Shown: positions 43,912-53,102, counted from the stretch's first letter. The stretch: 64,000 nt of DNA from Motilibacter deserti (GCF_011250635.1 NZ_JAANNP010000004.1:62001-126000), one strand, 5' to 3'. Notes: generated by a model not told the origin, from the letters alone. Translations and numbers: made by a program.

Positions 43912-45428
43912 GCAGCCTCGCGTCGCCGCTGCCCGACCGCTACACGCTGCTCGAGGTCCTCGGCAGCGGAGGGGGCGGAACCGTCTGGGCGGGCCGGGAC
44001 GAGCTGCTCGGCCGGCGGGTCGCGCTCAAGCAGCTGCGCTTCCCCGATGCGGCCACCGGCGAGCCCGGCACCGGGTACGCGCGAGCCCTCGCGGAGGCGC
44101 AGGCCGCCGCGCGCGTCCGCAGCCCGAACGTCGTCACGGTCTTCGACGTCCTCGAGCCCGCGCCCGGCGAGATCTGGCTGGTCCTGGAGCTGCTCGAGGG
44201 CCGGAGCCTGCAGCAGCGGGTCCGCGACGACGGGCCGCTCGGCGGGCAGCAGGCGGCCGGAGTCGGCGTGCAGCTGCTCGACGCGCTCGCCGCCGTCCAT
44301 GCGGTCGATGTCGTGCACAGGGACGTCAAGCCGGCGAACGTCATGCTGCTCGAGGACGGCCGAGTGGTGCTGACCGACTTCGGCATCGCGCTCGGCCCGG
44401 GCCGAGCGGCGCTCACGGCGACCGGCACGATCGTGGGGTCGGCGGCGTACCTCGCTCCCGAGCGCGCCCGGGGGCACGCCGCGACGTCGGGCAGCGACCT
44501 GTGGGCGCTCGGCGCCACCCTCTACTTCGCGGCGGAGGGACGCCCCGCCTTCTCCGGCGCGACCGAGATCGACACCCTGCACGCCGTCCTCGCCGCGGCG
44601 CCCGCACCCATGACGGGCTCAGACCTAGGACCCGTCGTGCACGCCCTGCTGGACGCCGACCCGGCTCGTCGGCCCGCGCTGCCCGAGGCCAGGTCGGCCC
44701 TGCTGCCCCTCGCGGCCGGCGCCGCCGTCGCGCCCAGTCCCGAGGCCGGGCTCGGCGCAGCAGCGGACGACGCGCCGACCACCGTCACGCCGGTGCTGCC
44801 CGAACGCGCCCTGCCCGCCGCGCGACGTCCACGGCGACTGCGGTGGGCTCTGGCGGCGGCCGTGCCCCTCGTCGCGGTCGCGGCGCTCACGGCCACGGGG
44901 CTGGTCGTGGGGGAACCGGGTACGCCGGCCGTCGCCGGCACCACCCCGGAGCCGCGGCCGACCTCCAGCCGGCCGCAAGCCTCGCAGTCGGCTTCGGCGT
45001 CGCCGGAGGGACGGACCGTCCAGGCCGTGCCGGCTGCAGTGGCGAGCACGACGCCCGCGAGCCGCCCCTCGACGGCCCGTACGCCGGACGCCCGGCGGCC
45101 CTCCAGCGCGCCCGTCGGCAGCGGTACCAACCCGCCCGCGGCCGCGCCGGGCCCTAGCGCAGCAGGAGGCGCGGCCGCGGCAGGCGGCAAGGCCGACGCG
45201 GCGGCTAGGAAGGCCGAGAAGGCCCGCGAGCGCGCCGTCCGAGCGGCGGAGAAGGCCGCCGAGCGCGCCGCGAAGGCCGCGGAGCGCGCCGCGAAGGAGC
45301 GGGAGAAGGCCCGGGAGAAGGCGCGCGAAAAGGACGCCGAGAAGCCCGGCAAGGGCGGCGGCAACGGCGGCGGTGGCAGGAGCGTGGGCTCCGGGGGCGC
45401 GAAAGGGGGCGGCGGGAAGAAGGGGTGA
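43908..45428 (+). CDS. Transmembrane Ser/Thr protein kinase (PknB-like)
   Basis: 506 residues. Kinase domain (~10-260): LGSGGGGTVWAG loop, VALKQL Lys, VVHRDVKPANVML catalytic loop (~136), DFGIALGPG (DFG), APERARG. A single TM helix (~311-333) leads to an exported tail that is Pro/Ser/Thr-rich, then an unusual Ala/Lys/Glu/Arg heptad stretch (AEKAAERAAKAAERAAKERE) and a Gly-rich Lys end. There are no PASTA repeats. GTG 43908 couples it to the Rieske protein. Confidence 0.92.
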   Translation: MSSLASPLPDRYTLLEVLGSGGGGTVWAGRDELLGRRVALKQLRFPDAATGEPGTGYARALAEAQAAARVRSPNVVTVFDVLEPAPGEIWLVLELLEGRSLQQRVRDDGPLGGQQAAGVGVQLLDALAAVHAVDVVHRDVKPANVMLLEDGRVVLTDFGIALGPGRAALTATGTIVGSAAYLAPERARGHAATSGSDLWALGATLYFAAEGRPAFSGATEIDTLHAVLAAAPAPMTGSDLGPVVHALLDADPARRPALPEARSALLPLAAGAAVAPSPEAGLGAAADDAPTTVTPVLPERALPAARRPRRLRWALAAAVPLVAVAALTATGLVVGEPGTPAVAGTTPEPRPTSSRPQASQSASASPEGRTVQAVPAAVASTTPASRPSTARTPDARRPSSAPVGSGTNPPAAAPGPSAAGGAAAAGGKADAAARKAEKARERAVRAAEKAAERAAKAAERAAKEREKAREKAREKDAEKPGKGGGNGGGGRSVGSGGAKGGGGKKG

Positions 45429-45490
45429 GCCCCGCCGCATCCTCCGCACTGCGCCGGGCTGAAAGCCCCGGAGCTGGGTAGGCCGGACTT

Positions 45491-45520
45491 CGCGATCACT
45501 GCCGATCGCTCGCGATCACT
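45491..45520. repeat. Direct repeat CGCGATCACT at 20-base period
   Basis: CGCGATCACT occurs at 45491-45500 and 45511-45520, two helical turns apart, with GCCGATCGCT between. It lies about 40-70 bases upstream of the SRPBCC gene at 45559 and could be a tandem regulator site. Confidence 0.35.
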
Positions 45521-45558
45521 CGAGGCCGGGCCACGGTCAAGACGACAGGAGGCGGCGC

Positions 45559-45975
45559 ATGGCGTCCAACCAGGAGTTCGAAGCGACCCGCGGCATGCCT
45601 GCACCCCGCGAGGTCGTCTACGAAGTGGCGTCGGACCCCGCACTCGTGCACCGCTGGGTGCCTTCCCTCGACGAGGTGTCCTCGACGGGGCCGGACGTCG
45701 TGCACGTCCACGGCAACGTGGGCGGCCAGGAGGTCGACGCCGAGGGGCTCTACCGGGCGCGGCCGGAGCAGTTCCGGGTGGAGTGGGGCAGCCGCGGGGC
45801 CGACGCGTACGCCGGCTGGCTGCAGGTGCACGACAGCGGCGCCGGCTCCAGCGACGTCACCCTGCACCTGAGCTTCTTCGAGGCGGAGGCCCCGGCCGGG
45901 CTGCAGGAGCTGCTCGACGGCTCGTTGGACGCACTCGCCGCCGAGGTGCAGACGCGGGCGGGCGACGCTTCGTGA
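45559..45975 (+). CDS. SRPBCC family protein
   Basis: 138 residues with the START-like pattern MPAPREVVYEVASDPALVHRWVP, then FRVEWGSRGADAYAGWLQV, and a C-terminal helix. GGAGG before ATG 45559. Its stop overlaps the GTG of the DUF1990 gene, so the two are coupled. Confidence 0.82.
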   Translation: MASNQEFEATRGMPAPREVVYEVASDPALVHRWVPSLDEVSSTGPDVVHVHGNVGGQEVDAEGLYRARPEQFRVEWGSRGADAYAGWLQVHDSGAGSSDVTLHLSFFEAEAPAGLQELLDGSLDALAAEVQTRAGDAS

Positions 45976-46568
45976 GCGGCGCGGGCCGTCGCCCGCGGAC
46001 CTTGGTCCTGCGCGCTCCCACCGAGCGCTCGCTCGTGGACCTCAGCGAGCGGGAGGCCGGGCGGGAGCTGACGTACGAGCCGGTCGGGCTCAGCCTCGAG
46101 CCAGGACCGGTGCCGGCCGGCTGGAACGAGTCGGTGGCCGAGGCCGAGCTCGGCCGGGGCGACGAGGCCTGGGAGGCGGCTCGTCGCGGGCTCGACACCT
46201 GGGCGGCTCACCGGGCGGCCGGGATCACGGTTGCCCCGCCGTCGCCGGCTCTCGAGGAGGGCACCGTGGTCGCCATCGCGGTCCGGCTCCGGGTCGCGGC
46301 GATCGTCGCGACCTGCCGGATCGTGCGCGTGGTCGACGAGCCGGACTGCTACGGGTTCGCGTACGGCACGCTGCCGCTGCACCCCGAGCAGGGCGAGGAG
46401 AGCTTCCTCGTCCGGCGCGCCGCCGACGGCAACGTGACCTTCCGGGCGCGCTCGGTGGCGCGCCCGGTCCAGCCGCTGGCCCGGCTCGCGCCGCCGGTCG
46501 CCCGGCTTCTGATCGCGGCCTACACGCGGCTCTACGCCCGTGGGATGCGCGACTACGTCCGCCGCTGA
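45972..46568 (+). CDS. DUF1990 (UPF0548) family protein
   Basis: 198 residues. LTYEPVGLSLEPGPVPAGW, GDEAWEAARRGLDTWAAH, VVDEPDCYGFAYGTLPLHPEQGEESFLV and FRARSVARPVQPLARLAPPVAR are the conserved blocks of DUF1990. Function unknown; the fold is also helix-grip-like. GTG 45972 in a GTGA overlap. Confidence 0.88.
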   Translation: MSGAGRRPRTLVLRAPTERSLVDLSEREAGRELTYEPVGLSLEPGPVPAGWNESVAEAELGRGDEAWEAARRGLDTWAAHRAAGITVAPPSPALEEGTVVAIAVRLRVAAIVATCRIVRVVDEPDCYGFAYGTLPLHPEQGEESFLVRRAADGNVTFRARSVARPVQPLARLAPPVARLLIAAYTRLYARGMRDYVRR

Positions 46569-46581
46569 GCGGCGCCGCTTC

Positions 46582-47124
46582 TCAGCCGGCGCTCTCGGCC
46601 AGGTCCGACGGGCGCAGCCGGTAGGCCTGCAGGACCAGGTCGTAGTACTTGTCCGTCTCGCCCACCCACTGCATGCCGATGCGGGTGGCGACGGCCGTCG
46701 CCCGCTCGTTGCCGGGGCGGACGACGGCGAACACCTCGTCGGTCGCCTGGGAGAAGGCCCAGCCCGCGAGGCCCCGGGCCGCCTCCGTGGCGTAGCCGTG
46801 GCCCCAGAAGCCGGGCGCGAGCTGCCACCCGATCTCGACGTCCTCGTTGTGCGGCGGGAGGGGCCGCAGCTCCATCCCGCCGATCACGAGCCCGTCCTCG
46901 AGCCGGACGAGCGCCCAGCGTCCGAAGGGCGGATCGAGCTTGGGCTGCTCGGCGGCCCAGCGCTCGAGGTGCGCGCGCATCTCATCGGCGTCCGTCGGAC
47001 GCGTGAGGGCAGGGGTGAGCCAACGCGCCACGTTCGCGTCGCCGAAGACGGCGAGGGCAGCGTCGGCGTCCTCAGGCTCCCAGTCACGGAGCAGCAGGCG
47101 ATCGGTCGTCAGCAGGTGCGCCAC
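46582..47124 (-). CDS. GNAT N-acetyltransferase (RimJ/RimL-like)
   Basis: 180 residues. TDRLLLRDWEPEDADAALAVF start; IGWQLAPGFWGHGYATEAARGLAGWAF (acetyl-CoA loop) and NERATAVATRIGMQWVGE complete the fold. GTG 47124 follows TAGGGT by seven bases, so leaderless. Confidence 0.92.
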   Translation of the reverse strand: MAHLLTTDRLLLRDWEPEDADAALAVFGDANVARWLTPALTRPTDADEMRAHLERWAAEQPKLDPPFGRWALVRLEDGLVIGGMELRPLPPHNEDVEIGWQLAPGFWGHGYATEAARGLAGWAFSQATDEVFAVVRPGNERATAVATRIGMQWVGETDKYYDLVLQAYRLRPSDLAESAG

Positions 47125-47131
47125 GAGGGGG

Positions 47132-47137
47132 ACCCTA
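47132..47137 (-). promoter_or_regulatory. -10 element of leaderless GNAT gene
   Basis: On the minus strand TAGGGT lies seven bases before GTG 47124. Confidence 0.5.
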
Positions 47138-47162
47138 GCGATCGTTGCCCCGGGTCGGTGCA

Positions 47163-47192
47163 GCCCCCGCCGGACAAGTGCCCGACGGGGGC
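47163..47192 (-). terminator. Hairpin downstream of aldo/keto reductase
   Basis: GCCCCCG and CGGGGGC arms with a partly paired middle, about 95 bases after the AKR stop. Confidence 0.35.
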
Positions 47193-47286
47193 GTGTACGC
47201 GCTGCGGCGCGAGCGCGCTGGCCCCGTTCCCGGCGCCGCTGCCGAGCCCTTCGAGAGCGCTCGGACGAGGGTCCCGGCGGCTCCGC

Positions 47287-48318
47287 TCAGCCGTGCGAGG
47301 ACTCCCCGCGCCAGAGGTCGATGCCGCTGTCGGTGGCGTGCTGGTCGATCTCGGCCAGCTCCTCCGGCGTGAAGTCCAGCCGGTCCAGCGCCGCGACGTT
47401 GTCCTCGAGCTGGCGGACGCTGCTCGCCCCCACGAGAGCCGAGGTGACGCGGGGGTCGCGCAGCGCCCACGCGATCGCCAGCTGGGCGAGCGACTGCCCG
47501 CGCCGCTGGGCGATCTCGTTCAGCGCGCGGACCCGGGCGAGGTTCTCCTCGGTCAGCATGTCGTTCGACAGCGAGCTGCCGCCCTGGGCCGCCCGCGACC
47601 CCTCCGGCACGCCGCCGAGGTACTTGTCGGTCAACAGCCCCTGCGCGAGCGGGGAGAACACGATGGCGCCGGACCCGGCCTCGGCGAGGGTGTCGAGCAG
47701 CCCGTGCTCGATCCAGCGGTTGAGCATGGAGTACGACGGCTGGTGGATCAGCAGCGGAGTGCCGAGCTCGCGCAGGATCTCTGCTGCGCGACGGGTCCGC
47801 TCGGGGGAGTAGGACGAGATGCCGACGTAGAGCGCCTTGCCCTGGCGCACGGCCGTGTCGAGCGCCCCCATCGTCTCCTCGAGCGGGGTCTCGGGGTCGG
47901 GCCGGTGGGAGTAGAAGACGTCGACGTAGTCGACGCCCATGCGCTGCAGGCTCTGGTCCAGGCTGGCCAGGAGGTACTTGCGCGAGCCGAACTCGCCGTA
48001 CGGGCCGGGCCACATGTCCCAGCCGGCCTTGGTGGAGATGACGAGCTCGTCGCGGTACGGGCGGAAGTCCTTCGCGAGGATCGTCCCGAAGTTCTCCTCC
48101 GCGGAGCCGTACGGCGGGCCGTAGTTGTTGGCCAGGTCGAAGTGCGTGACACCGAGGTCGAAGGCGCGGCGCAGGATTGCCCGCTGGGTCTCCAGCGGCC
48201 GGTCGCCGCCGAAGTTCTGCCACAGCCCGAGCGAGAGGGCGGGGAGCTTGAGGCCGCTGCGGCCGGTCCGCCGGTAGGGCATGCGGTCGTAGCGGTCGCC
48301 AGCTGCGACGTAGGTCAT
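47287..48318 (-). CDS. Aldo/keto reductase (YghZ-like)
   Basis: 343 residues. MPYRRTGRSGLKLPALSLGLW start; catalytic Asp/Tyr in THFDLANNYGPPYGSAEENFG; DYVDVFYSHRPDPETPLEETM; SPLAQGLLTDKYLGGVP. Closest to the E. coli YghZ/Kv-beta-like group acting on methylglyoxal and similar carbonyls with NADPH. Confidence 0.92.
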   Translation of the reverse strand: MTYVAAGDRYDRMPYRRTGRSGLKLPALSLGLWQNFGGDRPLETQRAILRRAFDLGVTHFDLANNYGPPYGSAEENFGTILAKDFRPYRDELVISTKAGWDMWPGPYGEFGSRKYLLASLDQSLQRMGVDYVDVFYSHRPDPETPLEETMGALDTAVRQGKALYVGISSYSPERTRRAAEILRELGTPLLIHQPSYSMLNRWIEHGLLDTLAEAGSGAIVFSPLAQGLLTDKYLGGVPEGSRAAQGGSSLSNDMLTEENLARVRALNEIAQRRGQSLAQLAIAWALRDPRVTSALVGASSVRQLEDNVAALDRLDFTPEELAEIDQHATDSGIDLWRGESSHG

Positions 48319-48404
48319 GGGGGAGCTCCCGGACGGGTCGAGGGACCACCGCCGGTACGCGGCGGCGCGGCCCCCGTTCTACCCGAGCCCGGCCCCGGGA
48401 CGCC

Positions 48405-48439
48405 GAGAGGCCCGGCGACGGGCTGTCGCCGGGCCTCTC
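48405..48439 (-). terminator. Hairpin terminator after S15 peptidase gene
   Basis: Perfect 15-bp arms GAGAGGCCCGGCGAC / GTCGCCGGGCCTCTC with GGGCT loop, eleven bases beyond the stop at 48450. Confidence 0.8.
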
Positions 48440-48449
48440 GGGTGCGTGC

Positions 48450-51107
48450 TCAGGCGGTGCGCGGAATCTGGTCCAGCAGCGCGCGGGCGTCGCGGACGAG
48501 CAGCGCGCGCGCCGCAGCGTCATCGACGCGGCGCTCGGCGTGCTCGACGTACTGCTGCAGATAGCGCGCGGCCTTGACCGTGTTGCCCTCGGCCAGCGCC
48601 TCAACGGCGCCGTCGAGCCGGTTGCGCAGGTTGGTCGCAGCACCCTGGGAGATGACGCCGGCCGCGAGGTAGCGGTCGGCCAGGGCCTGCATGTCCGTGG
48701 TCGACGTGGTCACGGTGAAGGCGACCGTGGCGACCGTGGTGTTGCCGGCCCGGTCCTTCGCGGTGACGACGAGGCTGTGGGAGCCCAGCGCGAGAGTCGA
48801 CAGGTCGACGGCCGCACCGTTGGCGACCGGGGCGCCGTCCAGGGTCGCGGTGGAGGTGTCGGCCCCGGAAGTGGCGTCGCTGACCGTCCACGACAACGTG
48901 CGGGTCGTGGAGTCGCCGTAGCTGCCGCCGTTGAGGACGCCCGTCGGCGTGACCGTCGGCGCCGTCGCGTCCCGTCGCACGGTCACGGACTCGGTCCCGC
49001 TGCCGAGCAGGTTCGTCACCGTGCACGCGAGGGTGAAGGTGCCGTCCTGCGTGATCGTCGTGTCGCTGCAGCCCGTCGTCGACGTCGGCGCGCCGCCGTC
49101 GGAGACCGCCCAGTCGACGCCGACGTTGCCGACGTACCAGCCGTTGGCGCCGGTGGGCGCGGCCGGGTCGAGGGCGACGGTGGCCGTGGGGGCGGTGACG
49201 CCGGTGGAGGTGGCGAACGCCGTGGCGCCGCCGACGATCGGGATCGTGATGCTGCTCGCGGAGGTGTCGAGCGTGAGCTCGGTGCCCGGCGCCGGCCGGA
49301 TGGTGAACTCACGGTCGCTGGAGTAGACCGCGATGCCGAGCTGCTGGCCCTTGGAGAAGACCCAGTCGAGCGGCTGCGCGTCCCACGTCACGGAGTACTG
49401 CCGGCCCGGGACGAGCGGGGCGCCTTTGCCGTAGAGGTCCCCGGCGTTCTGCGGGTCCACCCAGCCGCGAGTGACGATCCGCTTGACCGTGCCGTTGGGG
49501 TTGTAGTCCAGCAGAGCGAAGGAGAGGTTCGCAGCGGGCTTGCTGAACGACACCTTCAGCGCGGCGGTCGTGGTGCCGCTCATGCGGACGTCAGCCGTCA
49601 GCGGCGCGGTCTTGTAGACGGTGCGGTTGGCCGAGGTCGGCAGGGTCGAGGTGTTCGCGAGCGTCGCCAGTGTCTTGGTGGCGTCGTCGACGATCGTCTC
49701 CGTCGTGCCGGCCGCGGTCGGCAGCAGGCCGAGCGAGCCCGCGGTGCCGTCGGCGCTCTTGCCGAGCGAGAGCGTCACCGGGGAGGCGTTCGGCGCCGGC
49801 CAGTCCGGATGGGGCTGCGGGTTGGCCGCGGTCCCGCCCTGCGGGACGATCCACGCCTTCGGCAGGCTCTCGACGCCGTTCTGCTGGTCGTAGAGGTAGC
49901 GGGTGAACCAGCGGTTCAGCATCACGTCCGGCGGCGCGCCGCCGTGGCCGCCCTGGTGCAGGTAGATCTGGTGCGGGACGCCGTTTGCCTTGAGCCCCTC
50001 GTAGAACTGGGCGGCGTGCTTGGTCTGCACGTTCCAGTCGTTGAGGCCGTGCGCGACGATCGTCGCAGCCTTGACCTTGGAAATGTCGTTCATGTAGTTG
50101 CGTTCGTCCCAGAACGCGCTGTAGTCACCCGTCGCACGGTCCTGCTGGGCCACCAATGCGTCGATCACCGGACGGCAGATCGCGCGGTCGGCGCGTGAGT
50201 AGACGTAGTCGGCGAGGACGTCGAGGTCCTCGCCCTGGTAGCCGCCGGGAGCGCGGACCGTGCCGTTGGCCCGGTAGTAGTCGTACCAGCTGGAGATCGC
50301 CGAGATCGGGACGATCGCCTCGAGCCCCTTCACGCCGGTGGTGGCGACGGCCTGGGGCAGCGTGCCGTTGTAGGACGTGCCGATCATCGCGGTCCTGCCG
50401 GTGGTCCAGTCCGCGGTGACGGTGTCCGTGCCGGTGCGGGAGGTGTAGCCGACGGCGTTGCCGTTGAGCCAGTCAACGGCCGCCTTGGCCCCGAGCGTCT
50501 CGTTGCGGCCACCGGAGGTCGGACAGCCGTCCGAGTAGCCGGTGCCCACGGACTCGGCGTGCACCACCGCGTAGCCGCGGGGGAGCCAGACGTTCTCGAA
50601 CGTGTCGGAGATGTTGGGGCTGCGGTTGGGGGCCACCCAGTTGCGGTTCCAGTCGCCCTTGGTCGCGGGAGGGAAGCCGATCTCGTGGTCGACACCCCAG
50701 TTCGTGACGGCCGACCCGCCTGAGTAGTACGGGCTCACCTCGTAGATGACCGGCACCTTGAGCCCGTCCGTGACGGTCTCCTTCGGCCGCGTCACGTCGA
50801 CGTGGATGCGGTCCTTCTTGCCGTCGAAGTCGCTGTCGACCTCGGACTCGACCCAGAGCTCCTGGGTCACCCAGTCGGCGCGGTTCGTGGAAAAGACCGC
50901 TTGGGACAGGCCGTCGACGAAGGTCGGCACGGCGGGCGCCGGTGCCGGCGCGGCCGAGGCCTGCGACGCGAGCGGCGCCGCGGCGACCGGCGAGACGACC
51001 GCGAGGGCGAAGGCCGTGAGGGTGGCGGCCCGCCTTCCGCGGGGTGAGCTCCGAGGCCCGCGTCGCGGGATGGGCGACGGGGTGTCCGGGGACAGGGGGG
51101 CAGGCAT
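48450..51107 (-). CDS. Secreted X-Pro dipeptidyl-peptidase (S15/CocE) with C-terminal helical domain
   Basis: 885 residues. An Arg-rich N-region and signal peptide (about 20-50) precede the alpha/beta-hydrolase core. This holds WTTGRTAMIGTSYNGTLPQ (nucleophile Ser in GTSYNG), a DWNVQTKHAAQFYEGL region (Asp) and HQGGHG (His). A C-terminal beta domain (~480-640) is typical of S15/CocE enzymes. After that come a bacterial Ig-like segment (~650-800) and a ~75-residue helical end (ALADRYLAAGVISQGAATNL...) resembling FIMAH-type domains. GGAGGT before ATG 51107. Confidence 0.9.
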   Translation of the reverse strand: MPAPLSPDTPSPIPRRGPRSSPRGRRAATLTAFALAVVSPVAAAPLASQASAAPAPAPAVPTFVDGLSQAVFSTNRADWVTQELWVESEVDSDFDGKKDRIHVDVTRPKETVTDGLKVPVIYEVSPYYSGGSAVTNWGVDHEIGFPPATKGDWNRNWVAPNRSPNISDTFENVWLPRGYAVVHAESVGTGYSDGCPTSGGRNETLGAKAAVDWLNGNAVGYTSRTGTDTVTADWTTGRTAMIGTSYNGTLPQAVATTGVKGLEAIVPISAISSWYDYYRANGTVRAPGGYQGEDLDVLADYVYSRADRAICRPVIDALVAQQDRATGDYSAFWDERNYMNDISKVKAATIVAHGLNDWNVQTKHAAQFYEGLKANGVPHQIYLHQGGHGGAPPDVMLNRWFTRYLYDQQNGVESLPKAWIVPQGGTAANPQPHPDWPAPNASPVTLSLGKSADGTAGSLGLLPTAAGTTETIVDDATKTLATLANTSTLPTSANRTVYKTAPLTADVRMSGTTTAALKVSFSKPAANLSFALLDYNPNGTVKRIVTRGWVDPQNAGDLYGKGAPLVPGRQYSVTWDAQPLDWVFSKGQQLGIAVYSSDREFTIRPAPGTELTLDTSASSITIPIVGGATAFATSTGVTAPTATVALDPAAPTGANGWYVGNVGVDWAVSDGGAPTSTTGCSDTTITQDGTFTLACTVTNLLGSGTESVTVRRDATAPTVTPTGVLNGGSYGDSTTRTLSWTVSDATSGADTSTATLDGAPVANGAAVDLSTLALGSHSLVVTAKDRAGNTTVATVAFTVTTSTTDMQALADRYLAAGVISQGAATNLRNRLDGAVEALAEGNTVKAARYLQQYVEHAERRVDDAAARALLVRDARALLDQIPRTA

Positions 51108-51211
51108 CCAGCGACCTCCAGGGCACGTCTATCTGACGAATTCCCGGAAGCTACGGCTGGGATAGGACGCTGTCTCTACACAACTGTCGGAGACGAGCCG
51201 GCCCCGCTCCG

Positions 51212-51721
51212 TCAGCTGTTGGAGCCCATTGGGCACCCCGTGTCGACGCCGGCCCGCTCCAGGCCGGCCAGGACCGCCTCGCTGATGGCCTGCAGCTGCG
51301 AGACCTGCTCGGGGGTGAGCTGGTCGATCAGGTGGGTGCGTACGGCCTCGACGTGCCCGGGCGCCGCCTCCACGAGCGCGGCGAAGCCGTCGTCGGTCAG
51401 CTCGGCGAAGGCTCCGCGGCGGTCCTCCGCGCAGTTGGCCCGCTGCACCCACCCGGCCTCCTCCAGCCGGGCCACCGCGTGGGAGAGCCGGCTGCGCGAC
51501 GATCGCGTCCGCTCGGCGAGCTCGCTCATCCGGAGCCGGCGCTCGGGCGTCTCCGACAGCGTCACGAGGATCTCGTAGTACGCGTGCGGCATGCCCGAGT
51601 CGCGCTGCAGCTGGGCCTCGAGGTGCTCGGCGAGCAAGCGCGTGGCCTGCAGGTAGGCCCGCCACGCCCGCTGCTCGTCGTCGGAGAGCCATCGGGGAGC
51701 GCGTGTCGCCGTCTCGGCCAT
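51212..51721 (-). CDS. MarR-family transcriptional regulator
   Basis: 169 residues. Winged helix: LRMSELAERTRSSRSRLSHAVARLEEAGWVQRANCAEDRRGAFAELTDDG (~70-120), flanked by dimerisation helices. ATG 51721 was chosen because TACGAT lies exactly seven bases upstream (leaderless); ATG 51730 is inside that promoter. It may regulate the neighbouring peptidase or hydrolase. Confidence 0.9.
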   Translation of the reverse strand: MAETATRAPRWLSDDEQRAWRAYLQATRLLAEHLEAQLQRDSGMPHAYYEILVTLSETPERRLRMSELAERTRSSRSRLSHAVARLEEAGWVQRANCAEDRRGAFAELTDDGFAALVEAAPGHVEAVRTHLIDQLTPEQVSQLQAISEAVLAGLERAGVDTGCPMGSNS

Positions 51722-51728
51722 AGTGTCC

Positions 51729-51734
51729 ATCGTA
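51729..51734 (-). promoter_or_regulatory. -10 element of leaderless marR gene
   Basis: TACGAT on the minus strand, seven bases before ATG 51721. Confidence 0.5.
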
Positions 51735-51937
51735 GCCGTTGATTGAGCGTTCAGCCACCGTTCGGTCGGGCAGCTGTGGGACGCGCCCGTCGAAAGATCC
51801 CCGATGTGAACACGCACGTCACCTGCCGGCAACAGGGATCGGGGAGCCTCCTCCTGTCGGGTCGCAGCAGGCCCGGCCGGAAGGCCGGCTCCGCCGGCCC
51901 GAGCAGCGGACGCGGCGACGTACGGAGGGAGCAGCTC

Positions 51938-52036
51938 GTGGAGACGACGACGGAGCGCGCGGACGAGGTGTCGGGCGGCTACGGCTCGAGCTCGTACGAC
52001 GGCATGCTGGCCAACCCGCGGCGGGTCCGGCTCTGA
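51938..52036 (+). CDS. Candidate 32-residue small protein
   Basis: GTG 51938 has a textbook GGAGGGA seven bases upstream and encodes 32 residues ending GGYGSSSYDGMLANPRRVRL. The N-terminal third is acidic (ETTTERADEV). Nothing longer is plausible in the gap between the MarR gene and the convergent hydrolase. It could be a small regulatory protein or a ribosomal-peptide precursor, but no modifying enzyme is adjacent. Confidence 0.35.
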   Translation: METTTERADEVSGGYGSSSYDGMLANPRRVRL

Positions 52037-52059
52037 CCGGACGCCCGGGCCGGGCCGGC

Positions 52060-52875
52060 TCAGCTGGCCGCCACCCGGGCGAGCACGGCGCGGGCCACGT
52101 CCTCCCCGTTCACCTCGGGGAGCCAGTGCCCTGCGTCCAGCTCGACGAAGGAGTAAGCGCCCCGCACGTGGCGAGCGGTGAGCTCCGCTGCCGTGCGGCC
52201 CAGCGCGAAGTCGTGCCGGCCCCAGACGTAGGTCGTGGGCACGCGTGACGGCCCCAGCGGTGGGCGCCAGGAGAACGGGATCCCGCGGTACCAGTTGAGC
52301 GCGCCGGTGGCGACGCCCTCCTGCTCCGCGAGGGCCACGTAGCGCCGCACGTGCTCCTCGGGCAGGCCGGACGAGCGGAGCGTGCGGGCGAGCGTGCCTC
52401 GGAGCACCAGCTCGGGGATCGCCGGCAGCTGGAAGAAGCCCATGTACCACGAGCGCAGCGCCTGCCCGCTGCGGACGGCCGACGCCGCCATCGCGGCCGG
52501 GTGCGGCGTGGACAGGACGGTCAGCGACGCGACCCGGCCGGGGTGCTGCGCCCCCAGCGTCCACGCCGGCCCCGCACCCCAGTCGTGCCCCACGACGTGG
52601 GCACGGGAGGCGCCCGCGGCGTCGAGCAGCGCGAGCACGTCCGCCGTGGTCTCACCGACCCGGTACGCCCGCCGCCCCCGCGGCTGTGCCGTCGGCGCGT
52701 AGCCGCGCTGCGTCGGCACCAACGTGCGCAGGCCGGCGGCGTGCAGGTGCGGGACGACGGTGTCGAAGGCGCCGGCGTCCTGGGGGAAGCCGTGCAGCAG
52801 CACGACGACCGCCCCGTCCGGCGGCCCCTCGTCGCGCACGGGGAAGGTCAGGCCGGCGCGCGAGAAGGTGTGCAT
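52060..52875 (-). CDS. Alpha/beta hydrolase (epoxide-hydrolase/haloalkane-dehalogenase-like)
   Basis: 271 residues. VVLLHGFPQDAGAFD (oxyanion HGFP), catalytic Asp in VVGHDWGAGPAW, late Asp in WGRHDFALG and His in LDAGHWLP. The nucleophile elbow G-H-D-W-G places it with epoxide hydrolases and dehalogenases, not esterases. ATG 52875 follows TACGAT by five bases. Confidence 0.9.
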   Translation of the reverse strand: MHTFSRAGLTFPVRDEGPPDGAVVVLLHGFPQDAGAFDTVVPHLHAAGLRTLVPTQRGYAPTAQPRGRRAYRVGETTADVLALLDAAGASRAHVVGHDWGAGPAWTLGAQHPGRVASLTVLSTPHPAAMAASAVRSGQALRSWYMGFFQLPAIPELVLRGTLARTLRSSGLPEEHVRRYVALAEQEGVATGALNWYRGIPFSWRPPLGPSRVPTTYVWGRHDFALGRTAAELTARHVRGAYSFVELDAGHWLPEVNGEDVARAVLARVAAS

Positions 52876-53102
52876 GCCGCATCGTAGGCCGACGAACGAG
52901 CCTCCTCCTCTGCCCACGAAGGGAGTGGCCGACGCGCCGACACGTCCCGAAATTCCGGTCGCCGGGCTTCCGGTGCACCAGAATGCGTCCTGCCGCACCC
53001 GGGCGACGACGGTCGGGCGGGCGTCCGCGCGCCGCAGCGGCGGCGTACCGGAGAAGGTGTGGGCTGCCCGGCACGGGCACGAGCAGAGCGAGGGGAACAG
53101 CC

